Source of the DNA: Agrypnia vestita
Taxonomy: Eukaryota; Arthropoda; Insecta; Trichoptera; Phryganeidae
Assembly (NCBI GenBank): GCA_016648135.1
Contig: JADDOH010005162.1
Coordinates: 124,001 to 188,000, forward strand
Reading direction: 5' to 3'
Length of the DNA stretch: 64,000 nucleotides
Below, piece after piece: positions 24,500-36,924 of this stretch (positions are counted from its first letter, which is position 1; the number at the start of each line of letters is the position of its first letter). A program made the translations under genes and the position numbers. The notes under the pieces are model-generated. The model was not told the origin of the DNA. It ran no database searches and saw nothing but the letters and a program-made list of their open reading frames with translations.

Positions 24500-26490
24500 C
24501 TTTTGGTGCATTGAGGGTAAATTTTTTATTGTAGCGGAAGTTGCGCACGGCTAGTTTCGAAATTTGAATAAGGAACCGTTTTAGGCCAAAAATCGATAAA
24601 AAATGAAAGTGGGTATAGGTCGACCACAACCAAAAGACCATTCCCTAGCTTTGCCCGGTAAGAAGAAAGCCCGTATTACAAGCCTCAACATGATATTCCA
24701 AATAAATAAATATTTTTTAGTTAAAAAAGGTACCTACTTACTGGAAAAACTTCTATTGTGTTCATTTTTTGCAGCGTAAAAAAACAAATATTTTGCGCAC
24801 ATTCCTTTGAATGCGGTCTAGCTATAGATGTTTGGACTATTTTGAAAAAGCACAGGTTTTGAAAGTTTTATTTGCCTAAATTATTTTAAATATTCGAGGT
24901 TACAGTAAGTATGAGTTTTAATTCTTTTCATGAATCTCAATAAAATAATCGATAATGATCATGATTATATATCATCAGTGATTATTATTATATTATCAGT
25001 GTAGATTTTTACAACCCAATACTTTGAGCATCATTAGTATATAATTTTTTCATTATTTTATTTTTTAAGTATTACTTCTACCCCGCGTACATGAGTACAT
25101 TATTTATAAACTATATAAATAGTTCTTCCCTTTCGTCATCTTGATTAAATAATTGTATATTTTTTATGTTACCTAATAATGAGGAATCCTAGTTCACATA
25201 AAATGATTAAGCATGGCGGGATCGTAATGAAATCGGTCGAATAATAATTAGTAAAACATAAAAACCAATCAAGGTCTTCATTAATTTCATTTAGGTCTTA
25301 ATAATCATCAAAAATTATGGCAATATCATATTATTTATGAAAACATTTCAATGAATATATTCACGTATTAATATACACACAGTTTTTTTATTTATTACAT
25401 ATTTCATATTATATATAATACATATATTTCATAAAATTATCTTTGCTTTAGTCTACATAAAATGAGTTAATCGCTCGTGCTTATGTAAAGAGTGTTTCAC
25501 ATCATGTATCAATTGTCTTATCCACACATCTTGTGAATGCTGTTATAAACTATAAATTTATCTACATTTCATTAGTCTTAATGGAGAATATGATTGATAA
25601 ATTTGGTGTTTACATTGTAGAGAATCATAATGATAATGAATCATGCTGAATCGTACGATTCTGATTGATAAAATAATTTTAAAAACTCAAGATAACATAC
25701 TAAATATAATTAAATATTTTTAATAATCTATCAATAGAGAAGTTTACCAATTATTTTGATGAATGGAAATGAAAATTTGATTTAAATTGAACAAAAGTCC
25801 GAGCTAAAATGTTCTTTTTCTCTCTTATTTATTGACAGATTTCAACAATTTTTTTCACCAATTTATTAGCTTTGTTTTATATTTTTACAACACTACGAAA
25901 TCTCTCCATTGTTGTCAAGATTAAGAGATTATTTTTTTAATTGTTCATGGTTTAATTTTCGATGAATGAAACTCATATACACCACAACGTAAAAATGACT
26001 TAATCAATATGATTTTCTATACTAAATACAAATACTATGTTTATTTAACTCCTTTCAAAGAACTGCGTTCAAATCACAAACCATTATTAATTCATCTCTT
26101 TTCCGCTAGGGTCGCCGTGAAGCGATTCTGGAAAACGACACAAACAATTACCGCTTCCACCCTGCGTATCTCCAACACCCCTAACCTTTACATGAATACC
26201 GTGTCGTAGAAGCCTCTGTGAGTGCAACGATTCCACCAATTAAACATCTACAGCTCTATTTTGTCTATTGCAGTGAAACATTTCTCTATTCGGTTGTTTA
26301 CTGTTTATTAGAAATAACTTGAAAAACGATCGCTTAGGGCAGAATTCTAGTTAAAGCGCTTGAAAAAATAGGATATTTTGATGAATTTTTTGTGTTAATT
26401 AGGTTTAATAATTACACCCTTAAAATATATAATTTTTTTTCAATTGTAGGTATATTAATTTTATGCTCTTAACATACAAAAACATCATTT
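24500..26490. other. AT-rich noncoding stretch
   Basis: No coding frame, SINE head or long inverted repeat was recognised; numerous ATTATTA/ATCATTA-type A+T words only. Confidence 0.5.
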
Positions 26491-26500
26491 GAATACAACC

Positions 26501-26806
26501 CCTCGATTAGTAGGTGGGTCTAATTTGGTGAGGAAACATCGAAAATGGGCCATCGATTGAAATAGAATTATTAATTTTTTTTTAATTTTTAACATTGTTT
26601 TTGGCAAGAAGCAGCGAATAAACATGGAATTTTTTTCTTCCTTTTTTCGCCGCCATATTATTAGTTTTGCATGTACATTAAATATTCTAGTTCAGTCGGT
26701 TGCTAGTGATATATATATTGAACCTAAAAATTCAATTTTTTTTTTTGAAAAAGATAACCCATTTTTGAAATTTCAACAGCAACGCAGACCCACCTACTAA
26801 TCAAGG
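26501..26806. mobile_element. 306-bp MITE with 21-base TIRs
   Basis: The left end CCTCGATTAGTAGGTGGGTC T (26501-26521) and the complement of the right end (26786-26806) match at 20 of 21 bases. The interior is AT-rich without ORFs. No clear target duplication was found, so the superfamily is left open. Confidence 0.75.
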
Positions 26807-26886
26807 CAGATATTCTAATTGGAATGTTTTCCAATTGGAATTCGAAGGTTTTTATTATTTTTTGTTACTTGTATTTAAGGGAATTA

Positions 26887-27105
26887 ATTTTTCATATTCG
26901 ATATAAGTTACTGTCATGATAGTTCTACGTTTTGTAAAGAAAAAAGTCAGAAATGTTGAAAAAAAAATTAAAACTTTGATGTCGCATATCTCTATAACTT
27001 GATATTAAAATTTAATCATGCTTGCTTGAATATATTCGACTCATATTCAAAACAGGAATAAAGTCCTGCGAGGTGATTAATGTTTTTTCAAATAACCCTG
27101 TATAT
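26887..27105. repeat. half of an ACAGGGTGT-family foldback
   Basis: Shares ATAAGTTACTGTCATGATAG, GTCGCATATCTCTATAACTT and a closing ACCCTGTATATG with the element at 38121-38955. Only one arm survives, with substitutions. Confidence 0.6.
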
Positions 27106-27159
27106 GCTTAGAAATCCATGGCGAAATGAATATGCAGAGGAATCCATAGCGTTCTCTAC

Positions 27160-27520
27160 TTGTTCACTGTGTACCACTTCTTGCGTGATCTCTCGCTTCG
27201 CCCATTAAACCACGGGTCCATTATCCGGCACACGCGGCATGTTTATTTTGATATTAGAGCACTTCGGGCATCTCATCTCGCGGAGAGGCCCGATGAAGAC
27301 ATTAACCGGATTAGCTTATTATCTCCCGCTCGCACCGGGCGGCGCTCCATCCTCGCCGCCGCCCCCTATCGGGGCTATTAGCGGGGACACGTGCCCGCCA
27401 CGTGCGCGGCACCAATCACGCGGCTGCGTGTTCAAACGCTGAGAATCATTGACCGCCTTTGCGAGCAATCGATTGACCGCCTTTGCGAGCAATCGATCAT
27501 CACGCGAATCGTGCGACATC
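27160..27520. promoter_or_regulatory. GC-rich island with a duplicated 24-mer, candidate enhancer
   Basis: About 360 bases that are strikingly GC-rich against the local background and not repeated elsewhere in the window. A 24-base unit (ATTGACCGCCTTTGCGAGCA plus ATCG) is exactly tandemly duplicated at 27448-27471 and 27472-27495. TAATCC-type cores (GGATTAGC at about 27309) occur, which an Otx protein could bind. Short ORFs on both strands overlap and are not convincing. Regulatory function is inferred only. Confidence 0.35.
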
Positions 27521-28602
27521 GGGATCTTTTTGCCGCCGAATTGTCTGAGCGAAGCTAACTAACTATTAACACGAAGATGAGATAAAGAAAATGCAACTTC
27601 CTCTCGAAAGAACAATTGTACCTTTAAAGACAACAAGAAAAATTGCTGATGATTAAATGCTATTACTAAATATCTGGTGATATAGACGTACCGGTAGGTA
27701 TAAATTGGCGTGCCAGGGAGGGCGTCCCTGTCGCGAAACAGAAGTTGCCGGGGTGTAAATTTATTACACAATACATAATACACAGAGTGTCCGGTGACCG
27801 GTGTCGGAGCCTTTAACAGAAATTTGGTCGGGCAACACTAAAGAAAAAAACTAGTAATGGCGGCCGCTCTATCTGAAGCCCTGTCAAACGGTAATATTGG
27901 TCGATTATTTGCTTTTTCAGCTTCGCAAAACTTTAAAACTACATTGGCAATTGTTCTTGCGCCACCTGCAAGATGTTGCAAGACTGTTTTGGACATAATT
28001 CAATGTATATTGGAAATCAAGATGTTCAATCAACTCACGCGCGAGATTGAACTGAATGACAGGGCAAGGGGTTACCGCCGGGTGCGGGCGGGCCGGGTTT
28101 TAGTTCTAAAGTCGCCGCACGCCAATTTACGTTGGGCGAGCTACATCTATTTTTTCATTGGCATTTCATTAATTTATCTCAGGGTTCATTATAATGTTAT
28201 TAGTAAATTATATTAGAAAAAAGGTGGAAAGATAAAGATTGATTAGTGAAGAGAAAAAGGTCCTCAATATGCATGAGAACTTTAACTGCAATCGATTCAA
28301 AATAACATTCTTTCAGTTATCTAGTTCTAGTATTGAGCCCACGATATACCTTTCATCTGCTGTTTTTTGACTTTTCTTAGGTGAACAAAATTCTGCAGCA
28401 AAGATAACTTTTTTCCATAGCGTCTCTTGCATTTAGTTTCAAATGTTTGTAAGTGAATCAAATAAAAAATGATTTTTTAACACGTATATTTTAAATATTT
28501 CCAAAACGACACTTAATTATTTAATTAATGTACCTATATCTTACGAAACCAACAATGTTTATAATTTAAGCACTGAATAAAATGGTTCAATTTGTGGGCT
28601 TT

Positions 28603-28634
28603 ATATATATATATATATATATTATATAGATATA

Positions 28635-28665
<31 letters not shown>

Positions 28666-28670
28666 ATAGA
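28603..28670. repeat. (TA)n-rich palindromic tract
   Basis: TA runs interrupted by ATTATATAGATATAAT, giving a self-complementary segment. Confidence 0.85.
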
Positions 28671-29608
28671 CTCGCGTGTGTGGCATGATTATTTTTCAAT
28701 AAAGTTATGTAAACTTCTTCTTATTTTTAATAGACCTATGTGGTCTGTTCTCCAGAAGATAACGTCTCCTGTGAGGTGGATACCCAGTTAAGTAAACGAT
28801 TATCTTTTAATTGAATGTTTTGCGGTTGCGTCTTATGTGCATATTCCCCCAGTGAACCCGAATGGATTCTCATTTATTGTAGAATTGTTTTTGTGATTGA
28901 GTTTAGTCTCTTTTGACTGCTTATTCTATACATTATTTTATTAATTAAGATTTTTGATATAGGTATTAGACAAATAGTATATTACCTTTCACATTGATTA
29001 TTAAATTAGGTTACACTACCTATATGATTGTAAGTGATTATCCCTCACCACACACAAGAATCGCAATTCTTTTTGGTGAGGTATAACATATAAAAAAAAT
29101 TGAATTGTAAACATTTTCTAGGTATCATTGTAATAAAATATTATATATATTATCAATTAAATAAATAATAATAAAAACAACATTTAATTCGGTTAAAGAG
29201 TTTGCTTAAAATTTATCTATTATAGACATTTTTAAAAAATATATATATTTCTTGCGCGGCCTTTTCAACCCTTTTACATGATTCTAAATTGATATAATAA
29301 ATTCTCGATTTCATTTATATATTCAAAAAACGCGGTGTAGTTCTGCGAATTGCCTTAAATACGCTGTGTCATGATCTGAAATCTGGAATCCTGAATAAAT
29401 TTTTGATCTACTTGAGATTACTCATCAACGGTCCTATGGCATGTTGTTTGGATTTCATTATGGATCACCAACCAAGCACAATATCCACTTGTTGTGAAGT
29501 AGTCTATTTAGTTCGTTTATTCATCAGAAAAAAAAGTCTGCAGTCTGTAATCATATTTGTCTTAACTTTAGCTGTTCTATCAATCGTATCTTCAAACAGT
29601 CCTCTTCT

Positions 29609-29900
29609 CTTTTCTGTACAATTGCAATCCTCTGCATGTTGCTATGTTTCCTGAACATTTTTTGTCTCATGATTACCATAAACTTGTGGATGAGCAGCGC
29701 TGCTCGTTTATGGCTTCTGGTTAGTTGGACTCGCTACATGTTACGGCCAGAAATCACCATAAGATTATTCTGCACACAACTTTCTACAGGAAAAGTCATG
29801 GAAAAGTGCCTCAATGGTAGATGGATGCATTGCATATGGCTGGAGAAATGAGGGTGACCAAGGACCGATTTATGTTAAAGGAGGAAAGAAGTCGTGTGCG
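29609..29900 (+). pseudogene. decayed coding-like segment, unrecognised
   Basis: One + frame reads NPLHVAMFPEHFLSHDYHK, a stop, LHVTARNHHKIILHTTFYRK, a stop, then MDALHMAGEMRVTKDRF. The composition looks protein-coding with a few inactivating stops. It may be the end of a retrotransposon or host-gene relic; I do not recognise the family. Confidence 0.3.
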
Positions 29901-30059
29901 TAGTACCTACAAAGCATATTTTTTTGTTAACACAACGTATTTGTACAAAGTATTTCTTTGATTTTGTTATTTACACTTGTATTATTTTGTTATTTTGGGT
30001 TCCTTTTACTTTTTATGTTATTTTCCTTGTATTATAATTATGTATTTTGTTTTTTTTTT

Positions 30060-30262
30060 AACAAAGACTTATCTTGAAGCGGGGACAGTGAATGGTTTTG
30101 TTCGAGCGGCCGCGCCGCTTCGCAACGGTTTATACGACCGGTGCGGAGCAGCACGGTCCTGCTTGTTAGTTGAAAAAAATGTCAACCTGGAGACGATTGA
30201 GTAGGACCGATATGGAAGCTTTTGCTCTTAGAACTGTCCTGGGTAAGCGGTGGGGACCATTC
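30060..30262 (+). repeat. dispersed repeat Z, copy 1
   Basis: Contains a CGATATGGAAGCTTTTGCTC block and GGTAAGCGGTGGGGACC end. These resemble CGATATGGGGCTTTTGCTCA and TGTGTGGTGGGTCC at 50520-50590, also present inverted at 57115-57350. No gene content recognised. Confidence 0.4.
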
Positions 30263-30266
30263 ACTG

Positions 30267-30463
30267 TTAACACAATGATTTATACACAACGTTTTATTCC
30301 ACTAATTTGAGTTATATAAGCCTAAGCGCTTTCGATGGACACAACCATCATCTTCAGAGGCAATACTAGCCAATATTATCGATGGTTGTGTCCATCGAAA
30401 GCGCTTAGGCTTATATAACTCAAATTAGTGGAATAAAACGTTGTGTATAAATCATTGTGTTAA
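30267..30463. repeat. perfect foldback, 83-base arms, hammerhead-like loop
   Basis: Arms 30267-30349 and 30381-30463 are exact or near-exact reverse complements, separated by 31 bases. The left arm plus loop, on the minus strand (30324-30358), reads CTGAAGA-T-GATGG-ttgtgt-CCATC-GAAAGC, a 5-bp hairpin between CTGAAGA and GAAA. The near identity of the arms suggests a recent insertion or gene conversion between the arms. Confidence 0.85.
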
Positions 30464-30654
30464 TCATGAACTTCCATGATTATTCCATGAACGAAACAAC
30501 GCTTAATTTGTTATATTTTTTTGTTATAATTTCTTCATTCGTGAACCTCTTCGACATTAAATAAGGGTTTAATTATGCTAAATAGTTAGTATTCTTTACC
30601 AATTCACGACTTTCATCCCCTAGCAATGAAATATTCACTTGTACAGGGTGGTGT

Positions 30655-30770
30655 ATTTGCATTTGCTAGTGTTTCGGTCGCGCCAGCCGGGAGGTTCTCA
30701 CGGCCGAGACACCCACCCTGTCCTCGGCCTCCCCCGCGCTAATTGAATCATCTGAGTAAACAAATAAATA
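30655..30770. promoter_or_regulatory. small GC-rich island
   Basis: A short CG-rich patch (CGGTCGCGCCAGCCGGGAGG onward) adjoining TAATTGAATC, single-copy in this window. Candidate regulatory element by composition and position only. Confidence 0.2.
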
Positions 30771-31372
30771 CGACACGCTTATAATGCAATGGGGTGTTTT
30801 AAACCCCCTATCGAGCCGTGAATAAGTTATTCGACTGTAGCGCCAAGAAAGTGCCAACTATTAACCACGTGATTTTTCTGTTGAGAACTTTATGATAATT
30901 ATTTGAATTGAACAAATTAGAAGCAAATGTATAGCAGATATTAGCATCGAGGCTCTTATTTGGAGATTTTAGGTATCAAGGCTGCGGAATCGGAATCGTT
31001 GATTTATGATTTTTTCACAGTATTTTAATTAAAGTTTCATCAATGGACTAAATCACTCGACACGAATTTGTACAGAGATTTATTCTAGTCACTCGAAAAT
31101 CTTCCGCTTGTATCTATAAATTCTGATTCACGTTTTTTGTATCGATCTGATCATTATGCAATATTTTTCACACGTCGGTAGATACTTATCGCTAATCAGT
31201 ATCCGCATTGAAGTCACCCATCGCTGTCAATATCGCTTTATCTGTAGCTTCGCCAAAAGTCAAAGTTAGACTGTTGTTGCGCGTCTTATGCGTAATTTAC
31301 ACTCTCGGTGTTCGAGAAGTTTCTGGCATAGTTTAATACGTTTGAAACTCTTCGTTTATTTTTTATTTATAT

Positions 31373-31424
31373 AACAACAGGTTATAATATATATATATAT
31401 TTATTATATATTATAACCTGTTGT
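31373..31424. repeat. hairpin AACAACAGGTTATAA
   Basis: AACAACAGGTTATAATATAT and its complement are separated only by a TA-rich centre, making a 52-base near-perfect hairpin. A small foldback. Confidence 0.8.
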
Positions 31425-31429
31425 TTTTC

Positions 31430-33080
31430 ATTCCATTTCAGTTAATTGATAATATGTACGCTCCGGAAGTCTAGGTGACAGCGTGACAGGATCTTGTGGA
31501 TTGGAAATCGGTGTATGAAGTGCTTCTTTATTTGTTTTCCCTGTATACAATCGCTCGCGGTCGTATTGTAAAGTAAAATGATCGATTTTTAAATTTATGA
31601 ACGAACTGTTTAGAAAAGTTCACTTTACTGAACGAATGAACGGTATAGTTGAACTATCGTTCATTACTTCAGTAAGTGGAGAATAAATCGTAAATCCCAA
31701 AATTGATTAAATCTTTGGCAGGCATTTTAATTAGGTAATCTCTCTGGGCAGTGAAAAATTTGCGATGGTTGAATCATGAAATTATTGGAAACCGAAACTA
31801 CCTCCCTCCCCCAGGTAGCGAAAATTTTCCGGTTAGGAACGACTCTTCTTACTTATTTTGGGATGTAGATAAGAGTAGGTTTAAGGGAACCATTCGATGA
31901 ACGAGATAGTTCAGTCAATTGAACTAAAATTCCTGTCTCTAAAATATGGCACTCGAGGTATAGAGCGGGTAAAGAACCTTTCAGTGCATCCATTCCCTTT
32001 TTGGCCGACGGCGACGCTCGCTGCAGATGCGTTTCTTGTGTTGCGTACGCATAATATACGGATAATAATGCAAAGCCGATATCTCATCTCAGAGATTTTC
32101 ACTAAAGGTCGGTAGGTATGTATTAATTGATTTATTCTACTTTGCGTAAAAAATGCCCTTTTATACAGCGCGCTCACATTGTAGTCTTTTATTTACTATA
32201 ACTTTATGTCTTGTGCAATGTTAGATCTCTAATTTTTAGAAAATCTTTTGCATTTGTAAGTTGAAAGTTGGAAAAAAGTCTAATAGGTACTATAATTTTG
32301 TGTGTTGGTGGAGAAGAAACTAAGTAAAGAAAATATCTAACCAGGCAATTTATTTACTTGACAAAGTACAAATAAATTTGTGGGCAGGCTATATTTTTTG
32401 TGTGCACTTTGTTGGCAAATGATGTACACGCGTTGGTGCTAACATTGGTGCTATGCACACATTGGGGAGAAATTTGGGTACATTGATTATGATACATGTG
32501 TTGTTTTTCTTTTCTTATCTCACATTTAACTTTCTCATTTCTCCGCGTTTGACGTAATTAATTTTACATTTACAAATTTCATTTATATTTTAATCGAAAT
32601 ATTTTCAGGAAATACAATTTATTTTCCACGAAGCCTACAATAAAAATGTAATATACAGATATCATTTATTTTTTATAGCAGGGGTGTTTGGATGTATTTC
32701 GGGCTAATCGCCCACCATGCACGCCCGTGTGTAGCTTCTCTGATTGGCCGGGGTTTGACGTTTGCCTTTTGTTATTTTTATTTTATTGTTATACCTTTCC
32801 ATCATCCCCAAGGGCGCGCGGGAGATTAGCCCCAATGTCGGAGTATTATATTCCCATTCCGTATTCATTTATTTATTAGCCATATTTTTTCCTTTTATAT
32901 CAGAGGTTGTATTGCTATATCAAGTTAATATCCATGTCAAATTGATGATGGATATTGAAAAAATAATCGAAAAAAAAAATAATAAGCCTGAAATAAGTAA
33001 TGCTGCTATTTCTGTTATTGTATAAAATTGTGATGCCGCCAATTTCGACAGGTTTGAAATTAATGAATTCAATCAATCAG
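31430..33080. other. noncoding stretch, one GC-rich patch
   Basis: Apart from a short inverted repeat at about 31620-31680 (CACTTTACTGAACGAATGAACG and its partner) and a patch at 32680-32850 containing GGGCTAATCGCCCA and GAGATTAGCCCC, nothing was recognised. The two TAATC-containing sites lie in opposite orientation about 130 bases apart. Confidence 0.4.
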
Positions 33081-33084
33081 AAAA

Positions 33085-33180
33085 CTCTTAAACGTTAACA
33101 GACAGACAGACAGACGGATGGACGGACGGACGGACGGACAGACAAGAAATTATTATGTTTGATACCTTCCTCGGGGGTCG
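33085..33180 (+). repeat. GACA/GACG repeat and SINE family B tail
   Basis: A run of GACAGACAGACGGATGGACG units followed by AAGAAATTATTATGTTTGAT. The same combination ends the SINE-like copies at 43171 and 53077. The upstream head is not recognisable. Confidence 0.6.
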
Positions 33181-33265
33181 GCAGAGGATAGAACTTCAGA
33201 TTATCCCATTTTGATACAGATATTCGGCCGTATTCTGAAATAAGCAATATTGCAATTTCTGTATT

Positions 33266-33446
33266 TTTTATTTATTTTATTTATACGTTTCAACACGCTA
33301 GTAGGCCCAATTACAGAAGTGAGATACGTCATAAAACACCCAGGCTTAAGTAAATCACATAGATTAAAATTGTGATCTCACCGGGAATCAAACCCGGAAC
33401 CCTCGTTGTGGGAATCTAGTGTCATACCCACTGCGCTACGAGGGCT
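33266..33446 (-). mobile_element. tRNA-derived SINE, family D
   Basis: On the minus strand: head GCCCTCGTAGCGCAGTGGGT with A-box-like GTAGCGCAGTGGGTATGA, B box GGGTTTGATTCCCGG, then a body ending CGCTAGTAGGCC complement and an (AAAT)n tail. The head resembles a tRNA but with a diverged T arm. Related pieces are at 6656 (tail) and 47725 (head). Confidence 0.75.
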
Positions 33447-33909
33447 TGACAGTTATTGTATAAGTGTTCGAATAATTATGTATCTATTGTTCTTCTGTGT
33501 TACAATTATTATGTATAGTGTTTAATGTCTTCTTATACCAGTATGCATTTGCTGCCTGGGGTCTTGGCATTTATTATTTTGTTTTTTATTATATTTGTAA
33601 ATAATCTATTTCTATGTGTTTAAAAGTTAAAAGAAAATTAGAGAGGGTGGTATTCAAAGGGCCTTGGGGTTATCTCAAATCCTCCACATGCTCTCCACCA
33701 TGCATATGTCAATCTCATCTTAGTTGCCTGTGCATCCTGGCAATGTTTTCTGTTTGGCGCTTTTCCTAATTCCTGAATTCCTAAATTTGTCTTCGGAATT
33801 TTCTGGGACAGACTTAAAATTTTTCATCTCCAAGTTTCTCAGCATGTTTCTGATCAATATTAGGAAGGTACCCATATCTTATTTAAATAATATAAATAGT
33901 TAATGTATA

Positions 33910-34273
33910 TTATAGATGTCTCACAGAGACGAAACTGTAGTTTTTTATGGGAAAGTAGGTAAAGAAGTCTTTTGGGTGTACATAGGACTTATGACCTATC
34001 TTATGGTTGGCTTAAGTGATCATTTTACACAATGCAACATTCGCCATTTCCACCCATGATAGAATATACCATGCCTACTAATTTTTGGAAGTTGTATATG
34101 TAGGAATTACATGCCACACTTTTTCCATGCGGCCTGTACAAAGCCATTTTCATTCCCCTAAATCCCCACAGATGTCGTTAATGTCACTAAATGAGAAAAT
34201 CTACAATTGATTTTACGGAATTTTTGAAAGCAATATACTTATTATTAATTGATTAATAATGTCTCTGTGACAT
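33910..34273. mobile_element. TIR element W, ATGTCTCACAGAGACGAAAC ends
   Basis: The left end ATTATAGATGTCTCACAGAG and right end GTCTCTGTGACAT are inverted. The interior block GGCTTAAGTGATCATTTTAC recurs at 39690, 48200 (inverted) and 50250. Non-coding, non-autonomous. Confidence 0.65.
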
Positions 34274-34671
34274 GAAATCCAGTACTGTTCTGAAAGATTT
34301 GAACAAATCAAAAATATTATAAATATAAATAGTCTTTATTTTATTACTTATTCTCATACTTTTATTGTCCCACATGACATTTCATACATAGCCTTATATG
34401 ACAGCACCATGCGTATCTGAAATTATACAATTTTTTAAAATGCAGTTATGAATGGTTGGACCATTCAAGAGTGCGGAGGACAGAGAACAAAGTCAAAGTC
34501 GTTTTACTGTCCATCAAACACGTCAACAAAAAATGTAGGATTTACATTGTCGCCCGCGCCGACAGAGTTAAATTATTCCCCTTTTTATTTGATCGTCGCA
34601 CTAGAGGGGTTAACTCGCATTGTGTCATTATTTTACACGCGCACAATCGCACGTTATATTATTATTTACAG

Positions 34672-34765
34672 TGCCAGGTGCGCGGCGGTCGGCGCAGATG
34701 CGCTCAGCACCGCGGGTCGGGGGTTCGAACCTCGACGGGGGGCGAATACGTTAAGTATGTATGTG
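34672..34765 (+). repeat. tRNA-like SINE head, family C
   Basis: GTGCGCGGCGGTCGGCGCAG, a GCTCAGCACCGC segment and a B box GGGGTTCGAACCTC give a tRNA-like arrangement of about 75 bases. The acceptor stem is not convincing, so it is a SINE head rather than a tRNA gene. Two overlapping 114-codon ORFs cross it and are spurious. Confidence 0.55.
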
Positions 34766-34999
34766 GGTACCCAGTACCTACCAGCGGTGTAACAAAATAA
34801 TTATTATCACTCTAGCCCCGCCCATTGCCGCCATGCGTGTCGGGGGGTGTATCTACCAACTCGCAAAGGATCGTCCTCTCTCGCGACTTTTATAAATAAC
34901 TAGTTTTTCTACAATGCTTCGCCAGAGTTATGGATTTTTGTATAAATTTTGTGGGTATTCATGTAGCGTTTTCCTAAAAAAAAGTATGCTAGAAAGAAA

Positions 35000-35534
35000 A
35001 AAAAGTAACCCATAAAAAACAAGTTTTTATTATACTCCCTTTCTTTGTAAAATATAACAATAATTAAAGACGAATTAAAACATATAACATAACACTAAAC
35101 TTACAGTAATTTAATATATTTCTAAAATGTCAGATGTTTTGAACTTTGATAAGACATTTCATGCTTTGAAGATTAAATTCTAAAAACATTTGTCAGTCAA
35201 TTTAAATTTTCGACATTCGTAGTGAAGTACCTATTATGTATACCGACGGAGTAATTCAAATTTAGAAAATATTCAGCGACGTTATCGGGCCGCCGTTGCT
35301 GATCAAACTTTTCTAATGATTCCAATTTGAAAATACCAATAAAATTTCTAGAAATTATACTATAATTATTTTTTTTTTAACGAATATTTGATAGATCTTC
35401 TTGATCGTCGCCACGAGTCTGCTCGCCAAGTTTTAGCTCGATTGGATCACGGGAAAAGAGTCAAAAATCGATCCAAAGTTTTTTTGACGGCAAGCAAGCA
35501 AGCAGACGCCACGAGTTAATATAAAGGGAGTAAA
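35000..35534 (+). mobile_element. ACTCCCTTT-ended element
   Basis: Runs from GTAACCCATAAAAAACAAG and ACTCCCTTTCT at the left to GCAAGCAAGCAGACGCCACG and AAAGGGAGTAA at the right, with the block TCGATTGGATCACGGGAAAA inside. Same family as 18430-19145 and 47167-47460. Confidence 0.7.
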
Positions 35535-35894
35535 AAGTCACCATTCGTTCAAATATATTATTTTATAAAAACTTTTTTTTTTCAATGTAAAATATGGAAC
35601 GTACAAACGGCATATTATCTTTATTTGAAGGTGTCCCCGTAAAAAGGTTCAGAGAAAAAACACTTAGTTAATTAAATAACCAGAATTTCTTTTTTTTTTC
35701 TTTTATTCACTTGCTAATTACGGAATCAATTTCGGGTTATCTTTGTTTATTCATCTTGTTAAGTAATCCCAGCGACAGTTGTTAAGTAATACCTATAAAC
35801 CCCTTTTCTACGTTGGCCAACTTTTGAGGTTGAATTTCGGCAAGATTGAATTGAAGTAGAGAAAAACAAAATACCGCACATGCTGCGTACTGTT

Positions 35895-35960
35895 GTCATC
35901 ATCATCACTCTTGGCTTTATAACCCCTGGTGGGTCTTGGCCTCCTCAAGAGTCTATGCTG
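35895..35960 (-). pseudogene. LINE tail fragment with (ATG)n end
   Basis: The complement of TCATCATCATCACTCTTGGC and CTGGTGGGTCTTGGCCTCCT, identical in type to the 3' end of the LINE copy at 38224-38491. Extremely short 5'-truncated copy. Confidence 0.6.
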
Positions 35961-36589
35961 TTATACAGACCATTTTAAAACAATAAAATCACTCTACTAA
36001 GTACATATACCCTTTTTGTAGCGACGCCTTCATTTGTTGACAGATCAATGGAAATTTGATAACATCATAGCTAGATATGGAAATGACCTTGCAAGCTGAA
36101 AATACTTGCGTTGATCTAGAACTTCTGGACGGAATAATTTTAGTTTGCTTAATATTAGGTACATAGGTAGGTACCTACTACTAGCTTAATATTACAACGT
36201 CAGAGCGCACCGTAATTTAAACGATTTGACATAATTTTTTCCCAAAGTTAGCGCGTCTTTTGTGAGGTTTGAGTTTTTTTTACCCTTTTTTTAGGTAAAT
36301 ACTTCAGTGATGATAAAAACTGTTTTTTTTTTTAACTGGTTACACAATAACTGTTATTTGATATTTATATCTGATTGTATCGATGATTGGTAACTGATAT
36401 ATATTTTGACCACCGTCCAGTTTATACCCAATTAGGTTTTCTAGTTGTAACCTTTTGTGAGAATTGTCAAAAAAATGAAAGGAAGTAGATTGAATGTGGT
36501 AGAAATGTGGTCGTTTATGTAGAAAATTTATTGTACGATAGAGAGAGAACGAATAAACATACCTACCTAGAATAATAAATAAAGGATCG

Positions 36590-36790
36590 CCGAGATGGTT
36601 TGGCCATGTGGAACGAATGAGGAAAGGATGGTCAAAAAAATTTAAGAGGCGAGTGTTGAAGCCAGCAGAAGGCGGCATCTGCGAAAGACCTGGCATGACC
36701 AGATAAAAAAATATGTGCATGAAGTGGTGTGCCAGGATAGAATATTGTGGCATTCTATCCTCATTGCTTACCCCTTATAGTGTTCATCAA
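36590..36790 (+). pseudogene. LINE 3'-end relic (GHVERM-type family)
   Basis: The + frame gives RRWFGHVERMRKGW, then a frameshifted RPGMTR segment and LWHSILIAYPL. This is the C-terminal end of the LINE family also at 17805 and 56925. The 137-codon minus-strand ORF (36340-36753) is merely its antisense. Confidence 0.72.
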
Positions 36791-36924
36791 TATTCTGTGG
36801 GTTGTGATGCCTCCACGATGTCTTAAAAAAGACCTGTTTATTTGATATCGAAGCGATACCCATTTATAACAACACCCAAACCAGTCATTGCATTCAGGAG
36901 TTTTATCTAAAATATAACTTTTTT

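Noticed and set aside
34448..34800. Two overlapping 114-codon ORFs
   Set aside because: They run through a tRNA-like SINE head in alternate frames; neither has a protein signature.
36340..36753. 137-codon minus-strand ORF
   Set aside because: Antisense to a LINE GHVERM-type fragment at 36590-36790; no similarity of its own.
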